Notes: generated by a model not told the origin, from the sequence alone. Positions 1 to 7,160 are shown, counted from the stretch's first letter. The stretch: DNA of 15,338 nucleotides from Treponema sp. UBA6852 (GCA_002449305.1 DKDI01000003.1:1-15338); one strand, 5' to 3'. A program made the numbers and translations.

Positions 1-11
1 AACTCGAAATT
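1..11. repeat. Edge fragment of a dispersed repeat
   Basis: The first 11 bases (AACTCGAAATT) recur exactly at 390-400. Their core, in reverse complement, recurs at 236-244 (TCGAGTTTT). This copy lies outside the 37-436 element, so it may be the tail of another repeat copy that begins before the window. It is short, so chance is possible. Confidence 0.35.
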
Positions 12-26
12 CGACCTATTAGCTTT

Positions 27-36
27 GCTTGAACTT
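27..36. repeat. Left 10-bp direct repeat, putative target-site duplication
   Basis: GCTTGAACTT here is identical to 437-446. Each copy abuts the outer edge of a terminal inverted repeat (37-57 and 416-436) with no gap, which is the arrangement left by transposon insertion. A 10-bp duplication is within the range made by some DDE transposases (for example IS4-type), but no family can be assigned from this alone. Confidence 0.65.
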
Positions 37-57
37 CAGGTCAAACGCATTATAAAT
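37..57 (+). repeat. Left terminal inverted repeat of the 400-bp element
   Basis: It pairs with 416-436 in inverted orientation, 20 of 21 positions identical; the single difference is T41 against G in the reverse complement of the right copy. Similarity stops on the inner side after position 57. Confidence 0.65.
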
Positions 58-121
58 GCATTCAGCATAAAACTGGCTTTCAGTTACAGTTTCGTGGTTC
101 AAAATCGCGCAATAATGCGCT

Positions 122-190
122 ACACGCTGATTGTTGCAAAGTAACTATAGAATTGCCCGCTCATGCGGCCGCAACAATCAGAGTGTTTTT
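122..190 (+). terminator. Long stem-loop followed by a T run, terminator-like
   Basis: Bases 122-137 pair with 171-186 with one mismatch (126/182); the uninterrupted core is CTGATTGTTGC (127-137) with GCAACAATCAG (171-181). The 33-nt loop holds a small CCGC-TCAT-GCGG hairpin (157-168). Five Ts follow at 186-190, so on the + strand it resembles an intrinsic terminator, although the long loop is unusual for one. It may instead be an internal palindrome of the mobile element or the end of a small RNA. The pairing is visible; the function is inferred. Confidence 0.4.
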
Positions 191-253
191 GCCCCAGGAA
201 CCGTTCCTTTGAGCAAACTTTACTTAGCACAAATGTCGAGTTTTATAATTTAA

Positions 254-345
254 TGTCATTGCCGTGCTTGATCTATTCTGCCATCCTCCGGCTTGACCGG
301 AGGATCTGACGTGCGGAGATTGCCGTGTCAAGCACGGCAATGACA
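254..345. repeat. Nested REP-like palindrome with CTTGA loops
   Basis: The outer arms are an 18-bp perfect inverted repeat, 254-271 against 328-345 (TGTCATTGCCGTGCTTGA and its reverse complement). Inside is a perfect 9-bp hairpin, ATCCTCCGG (283-291), loop CTTGA, CCGGAGGAT (297-305). An alternative 7-bp hairpin, TGCCGTG (321-327) with CACGGCA (333-339), has loop TCAAG, the complement of CTTGA. Similar short palindromes built around a CTTGA centre are a familiar kind of REP element in bacteria. A related hairpin occurs at 7098-7120. Confidence 0.7.
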
Positions 346-353
346 AGATTGTT

Positions 354-404
354 AGCACTAGAATGACAGTTAAGAAAATGTTTTGTCAAAACTCGAAATT
401 AAGG
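354..404 (-). repeat. Dispersed repeat, copy A (inverted copy at 15271-15320)
   Basis: Read on the minus strand, this segment has two conserved blocks: 404-386, matching 15271-15289 at 18 of 19 positions, and 373-354, matching 15301-15322 over TTAACTGTCATTCTCGTGCT at 19 of 20 positions. Between them is a diverged spacer of about 13 bp. Its outer part (388-396) is also an inverted repeat of TCGAGTTTT at 236-244, so 236-396 could be a sub-element inside the 400-bp unit. Confidence 0.6.
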
Positions 405-415
405 GTACTTAAATT

Positions 416-436
416 ATTTATAATGCGTTTGCCCTG
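416..436 (-). repeat. Right terminal inverted repeat of the 400-bp element
   Basis: Inverted partner of 37-57 (20 of 21 positions). It contains an outward-facing TATAAT at 419-424, but no matching -35 hexamer is visible at normal spacing, so promoter activity from the element end is only a possibility. Confidence 0.65.
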
Positions 437-446
437 GCTTGAACTT
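437..446. repeat. Right 10-bp direct repeat, putative target-site duplication
   Basis: GCTTGAACTT, identical to 27-36 and directly adjacent to the right terminal inverted repeat. If the element were absent, 1-36 would join 447 onward, leaving the uvrA core promoter intact. Confidence 0.65.
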
Positions 447-455
447 ATGCAGGCA

Positions 456-484
456 TTTTCATTTGTCTGCTTTTCTTCTATAAT
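456..484 (+). promoter_or_regulatory. Putative sigma-70 type promoter of uvrA
   Basis: A perfect -10, TATAAT (479-484), lies 17 bp downstream of TTTTCA (456-461), which matches the -35 consensus at 4 of 6 positions. The predicted transcript start is near 491 and the ATG is at 493, so the 5' leader would be about 2 nt. No Shine-Dalgarno is present between the -10 and the ATG. No SOS-type operator was recognised. Confidence 0.6.
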
Positions 485-492
485 AAAAGACT

Positions 493-3432
493 ATGAACGC
501 ATTCAACGATGAGAAAATTGTAATTCAAGGTGCGCGCGAGCATAACTTAAAGAATATCAGTGTTGAAATTCCGCGCAATAAGCTAGTTGCCATAAGCGGA
601 CTTTCTGGCAGCGGAAAATCATCACTTGCATTTGATACTCTTTTTGCTGAAGGCCAGCGCAGATATATGGAAAGCCTTTCTTCTTATGCAAGGCAGTTTC
701 TTGGAAGAATGGACAAGCCGGATGTAGATTTGATTACGGGGCTTTCTCCTGCGATTTCAATTGAACAGAAGACAACCCATAAAAATCCGCGTTCAACTGT
801 TGGAACTGTAACAGAAATCTATGACTATTACCGTCTTTTGTATGCAAGAATCGGAAAAGCCCACTGTCCGAATTGCGGCCGGGAAATCAAGGAGCAGTCA
901 GTTGACCAGATTATAGAAACAATTCTTTCCTGGTCGCAGGGAACTAAGCTTACAATTCTTTCTCCTGTTATCCGCGGAAAAAAAGGCGAGCATCAAAAAG
1001 TTATTGACGATGCAAAAAAATCAGGCTTTGTGCGCGCTAGAATTGACGGCCTTATGGTGGAGCTTGAGGATTCCATAAAACTGGATAAGCAAAAAAAGCA
1101 CACAATTGAAATTGTTGTTGACCGCATAGTTTTAAAGCCTGAAATTAGAAAACGTCTTGCCGATTCTGTTGAAACTGCGCTTCAAAGTTCAAACGGAGTT
1201 ATAATAGTTTTGCGCCGCGTAAATAAGACAGACGAGGCTTATGAAAATGTTGTGCATGAGCTTTCTGCAAAAGGAAAGTCAGTTGATTCTGCCGCAGATT
1301 TTATAGAAGAGGAAGTTTTCTTTTCACAGAAGAATGCCTGCCCTGACTGCGGAATTTCTATTCCAGAACTTCAGCCTAGAATGTTCTCTTTTAACAATCC
1401 GTTTGGAGCCTGCCCCGACTGCACTGGTCTTGGCGAAAAAATGGAATACGACAAAAATTTAATTGCGCCGGATTCTTCCCTTTCGTTCAATGAGTACGGA
1501 ATTCAGGCTTACAATCCGGAAAGTTCCTGGAACCATGCGATGTTTGAAGCTGTTGCAAATGAAGCGGGTTTTACTCTTGAAACTCCTCTCAAAGATCTTA
1601 CAAAGAAGCAAAGCGATTTTTTGTGGAACGGAGATGCACAGAAAAACATAAAGTGGATTTACAAAAAACAAAGCGGCGAAGGAACAAGTTCTTACAACCG
1701 TCCGTGGCTTGGAATTTTCGGTGACTTACGCCGCCGCTACAATGAAGCTTGGGGAGAAAACGCAAGGGAATCTCTTGAAAAATTTATGTCGCATAAAGAG
1801 TGCGCGTCCTGCCACGGAAAACGTCTTCGCCCGGAATCGCTTGGCGTTACTGTTGGCGGAAAAAACATCTGGGACTTGACCGAGTTTTCTGTTACAGAAA
1901 CTATAGACTTCTTTGAAAAATTAAATCTTTCAGAAACAGAAGAAAAGATTTCCGCGCAAATCTTAAAGGAAATAAAATCGCGTCTTTCGTTCTTGAAAAA
2001 TGTTGGACTTGAATATCTTACGCTTCAGCGTTCGGCTGCAACTTTAAGCGGAGGCGAGGCGCAGCGCATAAGGCTTTCAACACAGATTGGCTCAGGACTT
2101 ACCGGGGTTATGTATATTTTGGACGAACCTTCAATCGGTTTGCATCAGCGGGACAATCAGCGGCTCATTGATTCTCTTTTGTATCTTAGAAATCTTGGCA
2201 ATACGGTGATTGTTGTTGAGCATGACGAGCAGACTTTGCTTACGGCGGATTATCTTGTTGACATTGGTCCTGGAGCTGGCGTTCACGGCGGAAAAATCAT
2301 GGCATCAGGAACGCCTCAGGAAGTTATGAAAATTCCAGAAAGTCTTACTGGCCAGTACCTTGCCGGAAAAATCAGAATGGAAATTCCAAAGCTAAGAAGA
2401 ACTGGAAACGGAAACTTTATAAAAATTCAAAATGTTACAGAGCACAACTTGAAAAATGTGAGCGTTGAAATTCCTCTTGGAACTTTTACTTGCATAACTG
2501 GAGTTTCTGGCAGCGGAAAATCAACTTTGCTGAATGACGTTTTGTTTCCTGCAATAAGCAATAAAATTATGAAGAGCGAGCTTCCTGTTGGTTCTTACAA
2601 AAAAATTTCAGGCTTGGAAAATATTGACAAAGTAATCAGCATAGACCAAAGCCCTATTGGAAGAACTCCACGGAGCAATCCTGTAACTTACATTGGTGTA
2701 TTCGATAAAATCCGCGAGCTTTACGCAAGCATTCCGGAAGCAAAGGCAAAAGGCTACAAGAGCGGACGTTTTTCTTTCAATGTAAAAGGCGGAAGATGCG
2801 AGGCTTGCCAGGGTGCTGGAACTTTGACGATTGAAATGAATTTTCTTCCTGATGTTTTTATTCCATGCGATGTCTGTCACGGAAAGAGATTCAATCAGGA
2901 AACTTTGGACATTCTTTACAAAGGAAAATCCATAAGCGATGTTCTTGACATGACAATTGAAGAGGCATCCGATTTCTTTTCTGGAATTCCGCATATCGCA
3001 AGAAAACTTGAAACTTTAAAAAGCGTTGGTCTTGGTTATATTCAGCTTGGGCAGAATGCGCTTACTTTGAGCGGAGGAGAAGCTCAGCGTGTAAAACTTG
3101 CGTCTGAACTTTCGCGTCCTTCAACTGGAAAAACTTTATATATTTTAGATGAGCCTACGACCGGACTTCACTTTGTTGACATAAAGCAGCTTATGAGCGT
3201 TATTCAAAAACTTGTTGACAAAGGAAATTCTGTTGTGATGATTGAGCATAACCTTGACGTTATTTGCCAGGCGGACTATTTAATTGACCTTGGTCCTGAA
3301 GGCGGAAGCGGCGGCGGTTCTGTTATTGCGACAGGAACTCCAGAAGAAGTTGCAAAGTCAAAAGAAAGCTATACAGGAAAATATGTTTCCCAGCTTCTTG
3401 AACGCGAAAAAGAAAGAGACAGGCTTTTGTAA
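493..3432 (+). CDS. uvrA: Excinuclease ABC subunit A (UvrA)
   Basis: UvrA is the damage-recognition ATPase of nucleotide excision repair; as a dimer it loads UvrB on damaged DNA. The 979-residue product has both ABC modules in the usual UvrA order. The first Walker A is GLSGSGKS (36-43), with signature LSGGEAQ (518-524) and Walker B ending in ILDEP (D544, E545). The second Walker A is GVSGSGKS (670-677), with LSGGEAQ (859-865) and ILDEP (D886, E887). Zinc modules are visible at C283/C286/C307/C310 and C769/C772/C792/C795, and the insertion between them carries extra CxxC pairs (CPNC, CASC). Length is close to but somewhat above the E. coli protein (940). The ATG at 493 gives the standard N-terminus (IVIQGAREHNLKNISVEIP). 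It is first in a tight cluster, only 3 bp before the lptD-like gene. The family assignment is secure. Confidence 0.98.
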   Translation: MNAFNDEKIVIQGAREHNLKNISVEIPRNKLVAISGLSGSGKSSLAFDTLFAEGQRRYMESLSSYARQFLGRMDKPDVDLITGLSPAISIEQKTTHKNPRSTVGTVTEIYDYYRLLYARIGKAHCPNCGREIKEQSVDQIIETILSWSQGTKLTILSPVIRGKKGEHQKVIDDAKKSGFVRARIDGLMVELEDSIKLDKQKKHTIEIVVDRIVLKPEIRKRLADSVETALQSSNGVIIVLRRVNKTDEAYENVVHELSAKGKSVDSAADFIEEEVFFSQKNACPDCGISIPELQPRMFSFNNPFGACPDCTGLGEKMEYDKNLIAPDSSLSFNEYGIQAYNPESSWNHAMFEAVANEAGFTLETPLKDLTKKQSDFLWNGDAQKNIKWIYKKQSGEGTSSYNRPWLGIFGDLRRRYNEAWGENARESLEKFMSHKECASCHGKRLRPESLGVTVGGKNIWDLTEFSVTETIDFFEKLNLSETEEKISAQILKEIKSRLSFLKNVGLEYLTLQRSAATLSGGEAQRIRLSTQIGSGLTGVMYILDEPSIGLHQRDNQRLIDSLLYLRNLGNTVIVVEHDEQTLLTADYLVDIGPGAGVHGGKIMASGTPQEVMKIPESLTGQYLAGKIRMEIPKLRRTGNGNFIKIQNVTEHNLKNVSVEIPLGTFTCITGVSGSGKSTLLNDVLFPAISNKIMKSELPVGSYKKISGLENIDKVISIDQSPIGRTPRSNPVTYIGVFDKIRELYASIPEAKAKGYKSGRFSFNVKGGRCEACQGAGTLTIEMNFLPDVFIPCDVCHGKRFNQETLDILYKGKSISDVLDMTIEEASDFFSGIPHIARKLETLKSVGLGYIQLGQNALTLSGGEAQRVKLASELSRPSTGKTLYILDEPTTGLHFVDIKQLMSVIQKLVDKGNSVVMIEHNLDVICQADYLIDLGPEGGSGGGSVIATGTPEEVAKSKESYTGKYVSQLLEREKERDRLL

Positions 3433-3435
3433 AAA

Positions 3436-6400
3436 ATGTTTTTTTTGCTTTCATCATTCGGAAAAAAAACTGCTCTTTTTTTACTTTTTTTGTTTTTTTT
3501 ATTTAAGCCTGCGTTTTCTCAAAGCGAAGTTACAGTTGTAACAATCATAAGCGCAAACTATTCAGAATACAAAAAAAATGAAAATACAAGCGAAGATGAA
3601 ATTCACCTTTCTGGAAACGTAAAGCTTTCTGTTGAAAAAGAAAAATCAAAGACAGAAATAAAAGCTGACGATGTAACTTTTAATCGTTCAACACAAATGC
3701 TTTATGCAAAAGGAAACGTGCGCATTTTAAAATCTAGCACAAGTGGCGACGAACAGGACATTTCTGCTTCAACAGTTTTGCTTAACACAAGCACTTTGGA
3801 AGGCGTGTTTGACAATGGAAGAATTTTCAATGCAGGAAGCGGAGCTTTGAAGCTTCCGTCCGGCTCAACGATGATTGTCGCTTCTGAAATTTTTGGCAGA
3901 GATTCTTCTGGCTCTGTTGCATTTAAAAATGCCGCGCTTACTTTTTGCGATGATGAAGATCCTCATTGGAAAGTAAAGGCTTCAAGAATTTGGCTTCTTC
4001 CCGGAGGCGAGTTTGCGTTTTTGAATGCGGTTGTCTACGTTGGAAAAATTCCAGTTTTATATCTTCCGGCTTTTTATTATCCAAAGGATGAGCTTTTGTT
4101 TAACCCAGCGTTTGGATATGACGAGAGGTTTGGATATTATTTTCAGACTACAACTTATTTGATTGGAAGAAAACCTTTGCAAGATTCTGACACTTCTTCT
4201 GATGACGATCTTGCGGCTGGAATCTTCAACTTTATGCGCCCTTCAACTTTAAAAGAGCAAAAGAGGGAAGGCCTTGTTTTGCACAATCTGGACGAGAATT
4301 TTAAAGGAGACGCTTCAAGCTATTTAAAGTTTATGGCTGACTACTATGCGAACCTTGGATTTTCAACTGGACTTTCTGGCGTTTATAAGCCGACTTCTTC
4401 GGACTACATTTCTTCGATTGAAGCCGGAGCTCAGCTTGCGTTTACAAATACAGTTTTTTATTCAGGTGGAAAATATACTCCTTATTCTTCAGACGGAAAA
4501 ATTGAAAAAGACAAGTCTAATTTTCTTGGAGTTGAAGCTCCGTTTCGTTATAGCGGCAAGTTAAGCGCTTCCATAAAAAAGCCGTTTTCATTGAGCCTTT
4601 CCATGCCTGTTTACAGCGATCCGTTTTTTACGGAAGATTTTGAAAAGAGGTCTGAATATCTTGACTGGATAAATTTTCTTTTGGGCCAGACAAAAACTGA
4701 TGATAGCGACACAGAAGATACTTCTTCGCAGACATCTTCATTTGAATGGACTGCAAACGCTTCTTATTCTGTTCCGCTTCCGAATTTTGTAAAGCCGTTT
4801 ATTTCAACTTTGTCCATTACAAATTTGTCGGCGGATATTTCATTTAATTCTAAGTCCAGAACTGATTCTGATTTTTCTTCTGCCGCAATTGACTGGCGCA
4901 CTTACAGCCCTGAGCGTTCGTTTTTTTATCCATCGCAAGTTGTTCCATTTAAAATCGCAGCAAAAATTGAAGGGACGATTTTTAAATATCCATTTGAAAA
5001 AGTTTATGAGAAATTTGATCCGCCTTCGTTTCCAATAGAACTTGAAATTCCAGAAGACTTAAAAAGTCAAAAGCAAAAAGAAGCCAATTCACAAAATTCA
5101 GAAACAAAAGATGGGACGCAAAAAAAATCAGAGAAAGAAAAAGATGATGCGCTTGCTTTTTCTATACAGGAACTTGCGCCAAAGCCAAAAGAAAATATTA
5201 TTGATGTAAAGGGAATTGAATACAAACTTGGCTACTCGATAGTTCCGCAGTTTACATCTCAAATCAACTATAATTCTTCTGACTTGCTTGAGCCTTCTGA
5301 TTTTGAATGGGGAAATTTTTATTCAACTTATTATCAGATAAAAATTCCTACTACAATTTCAAGCGAGCTGGGGTTTAGAAATCCTTTTGTTTATTCAAAA
5401 AATGATTTTACATTTAATCCTATTTATCAGACCCATCCAAATCTTGATGGCTATACTTCCGAGTCTTCAAAAAATTCGGTAAAGCTTTCTGATTACAAAG
5501 CTAAAAAAATGGATTTGGTAAATGACAATACTTTTTCTATAAATCCATTTGCTTATTCTGACGTGTTCAAGGATTCAAGTATTGCTTGGAACTCTTCTAT
5601 AAAAATTATAAAGACAGAATTTATTGGAGACGCTGAAAAGCCTGAATGGGAATATGCGGTTATGAAACTCACTGACGAAGAAACTGTAACTTCTCATACA
5701 GTGAGCGCAAAACTTGTCGCAAAAGAATCAGATGGTTTTTCGCAGTCGCTCACATTGACTTCAAATCTTCCGCCGCAGCTTGACGAGTACACTTTAAACG
5801 CATCTTTTTCTTTTCCTTATGCAAGCCTTTCTGCGGAAGTCGGGATAAAGCAGGAAAATGAAGATACAGACAATTTCATTTGGAATCCTTTTAAGCAGTC
5901 TGCCACACTGAAATTTTTTAGCGGAAAACTTTTATTTTCAGAATCCTTTAATTACGAAATGGAAGAAAAACGTTCGGATTCAATGAAACTTTCTTTTTCT
6001 TGGAATGATTTTCAGCTGTCGTACATAATGCAGTATACGACTTGCTACGATTTTGATTCAAGCGAAGGCTGGATTGCAAAAGAAGACAAGAAGTTTGTTC
6101 CTTACACTTTGAGCCTTGCGTATTCAACTTCCGGAAAAAATTTCAAGTATTGGAAAAAACGAATTACTTGGGCGCCATCTCTTACGGCTGGGATTGTCTA
6201 TGACTGCGTTCGTCCAACAAACAGCTATTTTAGATTTGTTCCGTCTTTGACTTTTAAAATCCACGAAGCGTTTGAACTTTCGTTCAGTGCGGAAACTCAA
6301 AACAATGTTATTTTCCGATATTTCCAAAGATTCACAAAATACGACAATGTTATTTCCGGCGAAGAAAATATGTTTGTTGACTTGTGGAATTCTTTTGCTT

Positions 6401-6672
6401 TCTGGGGCGACGGTCAGTTTTATGACTCAGACCAGCTTAACAGACGTTCTTCTGGGTTCAAGCTAAAGACTTTAAAGGTCAGCATTACAAGAAATTTGCA
6501 CGACTGGGATATGACAGGCTCAATTTCCTTTAAGCCTCGTCTTGTTACAAATGGAAGCGGCGCAAAAACTTATGACTATCATCCGTATATAACTTTTGCA
6601 ATTTCGTGGCATCCAATGCCTAGTTTTAAGACTGAACTTATTGACGAATATGGAGAATGGCAATTACAATAG
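3436..6672 (+). CDS. lptD: LptD/OstA-like outer-membrane assembly protein
   Basis: The 1078-residue product begins with a Phe/Leu-rich signal peptide (about 1-28, ending PAFSQ), implying export. An OstA/LptA-like beta domain follows (about 38-140, with LSGNVKLSVE and YAKGNVRI). The LptD-type transition is present at about 168-215: C171, DEDPHW, then GKIPVLYLPAFYYP. The rest is rich in alternating aromatic and polar residues as expected for a beta-barrel, and the C-terminus is aromatic-rich. In LPS-making bacteria LptD inserts LPS into the outer membrane; T. pallidum and T. denticola lack classical LPS, so the cargo here is uncertain. A Lys/Glu/Ser/Gln-rich segment (about 538-575) interrupts the barrel region. 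I see only three cysteines (C171, C870, C924), unlike the four of E. coli. There is no good Shine-Dalgarno; with 3 bp from the uvrA stop, translational coupling is likely. The family call is firm, the substrate is not. Confidence 0.88.
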   Translation: MFFLLSSFGKKTALFLLFLFFLFKPAFSQSEVTVVTIISANYSEYKKNENTSEDEIHLSGNVKLSVEKEKSKTEIKADDVTFNRSTQMLYAKGNVRILKSSTSGDEQDISASTVLLNTSTLEGVFDNGRIFNAGSGALKLPSGSTMIVASEIFGRDSSGSVAFKNAALTFCDDEDPHWKVKASRIWLLPGGEFAFLNAVVYVGKIPVLYLPAFYYPKDELLFNPAFGYDERFGYYFQTTTYLIGRKPLQDSDTSSDDDLAAGIFNFMRPSTLKEQKREGLVLHNLDENFKGDASSYLKFMADYYANLGFSTGLSGVYKPTSSDYISSIEAGAQLAFTNTVFYSGGKYTPYSSDGKIEKDKSNFLGVEAPFRYSGKLSASIKKPFSLSLSMPVYSDPFFTEDFEKRSEYLDWINFLLGQTKTDDSDTEDTSSQTSSFEWTANASYSVPLPNFVKPFISTLSITNLSADISFNSKSRTDSDFSSAAIDWRTYSPERSFFYPSQVVPFKIAAKIEGTIFKYPFEKVYEKFDPPSFPIELEIPEDLKSQKQKEANSQNSETKDGTQKKSEKEKDDALAFSIQELAPKPKENIIDVKGIEYKLGYSIVPQFTSQINYNSSDLLEPSDFEWGNFYSTYYQIKIPTTISSELGFRNPFVYSKNDFTFNPIYQTHPNLDGYTSESSKNSVKLSDYKAKKMDLVNDNTFSINPFAYSDVFKDSSIAWNSSIKIIKTEFIGDAEKPEWEYAVMKLTDEETVTSHTVSAKLVAKESDGFSQSLTLTSNLPPQLDEYTLNASFSFPYASLSAEVGIKQENEDTDNFIWNPFKQSATLKFFSGKLLFSESFNYEMEEKRSDSMKLSFSWNDFQLSYIMQYTTCYDFDSSEGWIAKEDKKFVPYTLSLAYSTSGKNFKYWKKRITWAPSLTAGIVYDCVRPTNSYFRFVPSLTFKIHEAFELSFSAETQNNVIFRYFQRFTKYDNVISGEENMFVDLWNSFAFWGDGQFYDSDQLNRRSSGFKLKTLKVSITRNLHDWDMTGSISFKPRLVTNGSGAKTYDYHPYITFAISWHPMPSFKTELIDEYGEWQLQ
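3439..3500 (+). repeat. Cluster of 7-8 base homopolymer runs in the signal-peptide region of lptD
   Basis: Five runs occur right after the ATG: T8 (3439-3446), A8 (3462-3469), T7 (3476-3482), T7 (3485-3491) and T8 (3493-3500). They encode part of the hydrophobic signal peptide (TTT Phe and AAA Lys codons). Slippage in any of them would shift the frame at the start of the protein. Confidence 0.8.
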
Positions 6673-6690
6673 AATATATTGAAATAAACC

Positions 6691-6695
6691 GGAGG
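6691..6695 (+). promoter_or_regulatory. Ribosome binding site deciding the start at 6702
   Basis: GGAGG lies 6 nt before the ATG at 6702. An in-frame ATG at 6657 would overlap the end of lptD and has no such site, so 6702 is preferred. Confidence 0.85.
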
Positions 6696-6701
6696 CGAAA
6701 A

Positions 6702-7067
6702 ATGTCAGAAGAAATCAATGAAGAAAAAAAAGAAGAAACTGCTGCTGGCAAAAAGATATTTGCAAAAACTTTAAAGCAGTATCTTGACAAAGGTGTTGAA
6801 GCTTCTAAAAAAGGCTTGAAAACAGCTGGCTCTGCAATAAGTGAATTTGGCGACAAGTCCGTTAACAAAATTGATATTGTTCAGCTTAAAAACCGCCTTG
6901 AAAAAAAATATCAGGAGCTTGGACAGGCTGTTGCGGATCAGCTTGCGGAAGACGGAATTTCAATTTCAAAAGATTCTCTCGTTGTTTCTGAAAAACTTTC
7001 TTCAATAAATGAGCTTAAAGAAAAAATCCACGAAAAAGAAGAGGCCTTGAAAAAGTACGAAAAATAA
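6702..7067 (+). CDS. Small charged, helical hypothetical protein
   Basis: I do not recognise this 121-residue product. It has no signal peptide or membrane segment and no cysteine, so it is probably cytoplasmic. It is rich in Lys and Glu and looks almost entirely helical. The N-terminal third (EEINEEKKEETAAGKK) is acidic/basic and probably disordered. The middle, about 20-45, has small-residue amphipathic character (Ala/Gly/Ser with spaced Lys). The C-terminal part, about 88-121 (SSINELKEKIHEKEEALKKY), has heptad-like spacing suggesting a short coiled coil. It starts 29 bp after lptD with a strong ribosome binding site, so it is probably cotranscribed with uvrA and lptD. A role in envelope assembly would be guesswork. 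It is likely a real gene because of the site, spacing and uninterrupted codon style. Confidence 0.8.
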   Translation: MSEEINEEKKEETAAGKKIFAKTLKQYLDKGVEASKKGLKTAGSAISEFGDKSVNKIDIVQLKNRLEKKYQELGQAVADQLAEDGISISKDSLVVSEKLSSINELKEKIHEKEEALKKYEK

Positions 7068-7092
7068 AAGGAATGCCATTATTAATCCCATG

Positions 7093-7160
7093 CTGTCATT
7101 ATCGGGCTTGACCCGGTAATCCCTATGAAACAAGACAATGAATTTGCAGGGGAATGGCGA
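7093..7160. repeat. Degenerate REP-like palindrome with CTTGA loop
   Basis: CTGTCATT (7093-7100) leads into a hairpin, ATTATCGGG (7098-7106), loop CTTGA, CCCGGTAAT (7112-7120), 9 pairs with one G-T. The lead and loop match the repeat at 254-345. A decayed opposite arm may lie around 7150-7160 (GGGGAATGGCGA). It occupies most of the 154-bp gap before lepB. The hairpin is not followed by a T run, so it is a poor terminator candidate. Confidence 0.6.

Larger units (their letters stand above)
37..436. mobile_element. 400-bp non-coding MITE-like element upstream of uvrA
   Basis: The ends at 37-57 and 416-436 are 21-bp inverted repeats matching at 20 of 21 positions (outermost bases CAGG, then CAAACGCATTATAAAT). 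Perfect 10-bp direct repeats sit immediately outside, at 27-36 and 437-446. There is no credible open reading frame inside, so mobilisation would need a transposase supplied elsewhere. The interior is rich in secondary structure: a small GCGCA/TGCGC hairpin (107-120), a long hairpin (122-186), a 13-bp palindrome (196-208), a nested REP-like palindrome (254-345) and a segment (354-404) repeated near the end of the window. It may be composite, with one repeat inside another. Insertion placed it about 20 bp before the uvrA -35 region. That it is a transposed element is inference from the terminal structure; related copies elsewhere in the genome would confirm it. Confidence 0.65.

Noticed and set aside
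1..492. Integron attC-like sites, suggested by many palindromes and by the known integron of T. denticola
   Set aside because: No convincing GTTRRRY core with a paired RYYYAAC was found at the ends of the palindromes, and there is no integrase or cassette gene.
440..492. SOS/LexA operator upstream of uvrA
   Set aside because: No recognisable LexA-box palindrome is present around the promoter.
2608..2994. Open frame of 128 codons antisense to uvrA
   Set aside because: It lies within the conserved second zinc module region of uvrA and shows no features of its own.
6641..6675. Promoter for the small gene at 6702 (TTGACG at 6641 and TAGAAT at 6670)
   Set aside because: The spacing is 23 bp, too long for a sigma-70 type promoter, and the hexamers fall in the end of lptD.
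7098..7120. Terminator of the uvrA-lptD-small gene cluster
   Set aside because: The hairpin is good but no T run follows on either side; it fits the REP-like repeat better.
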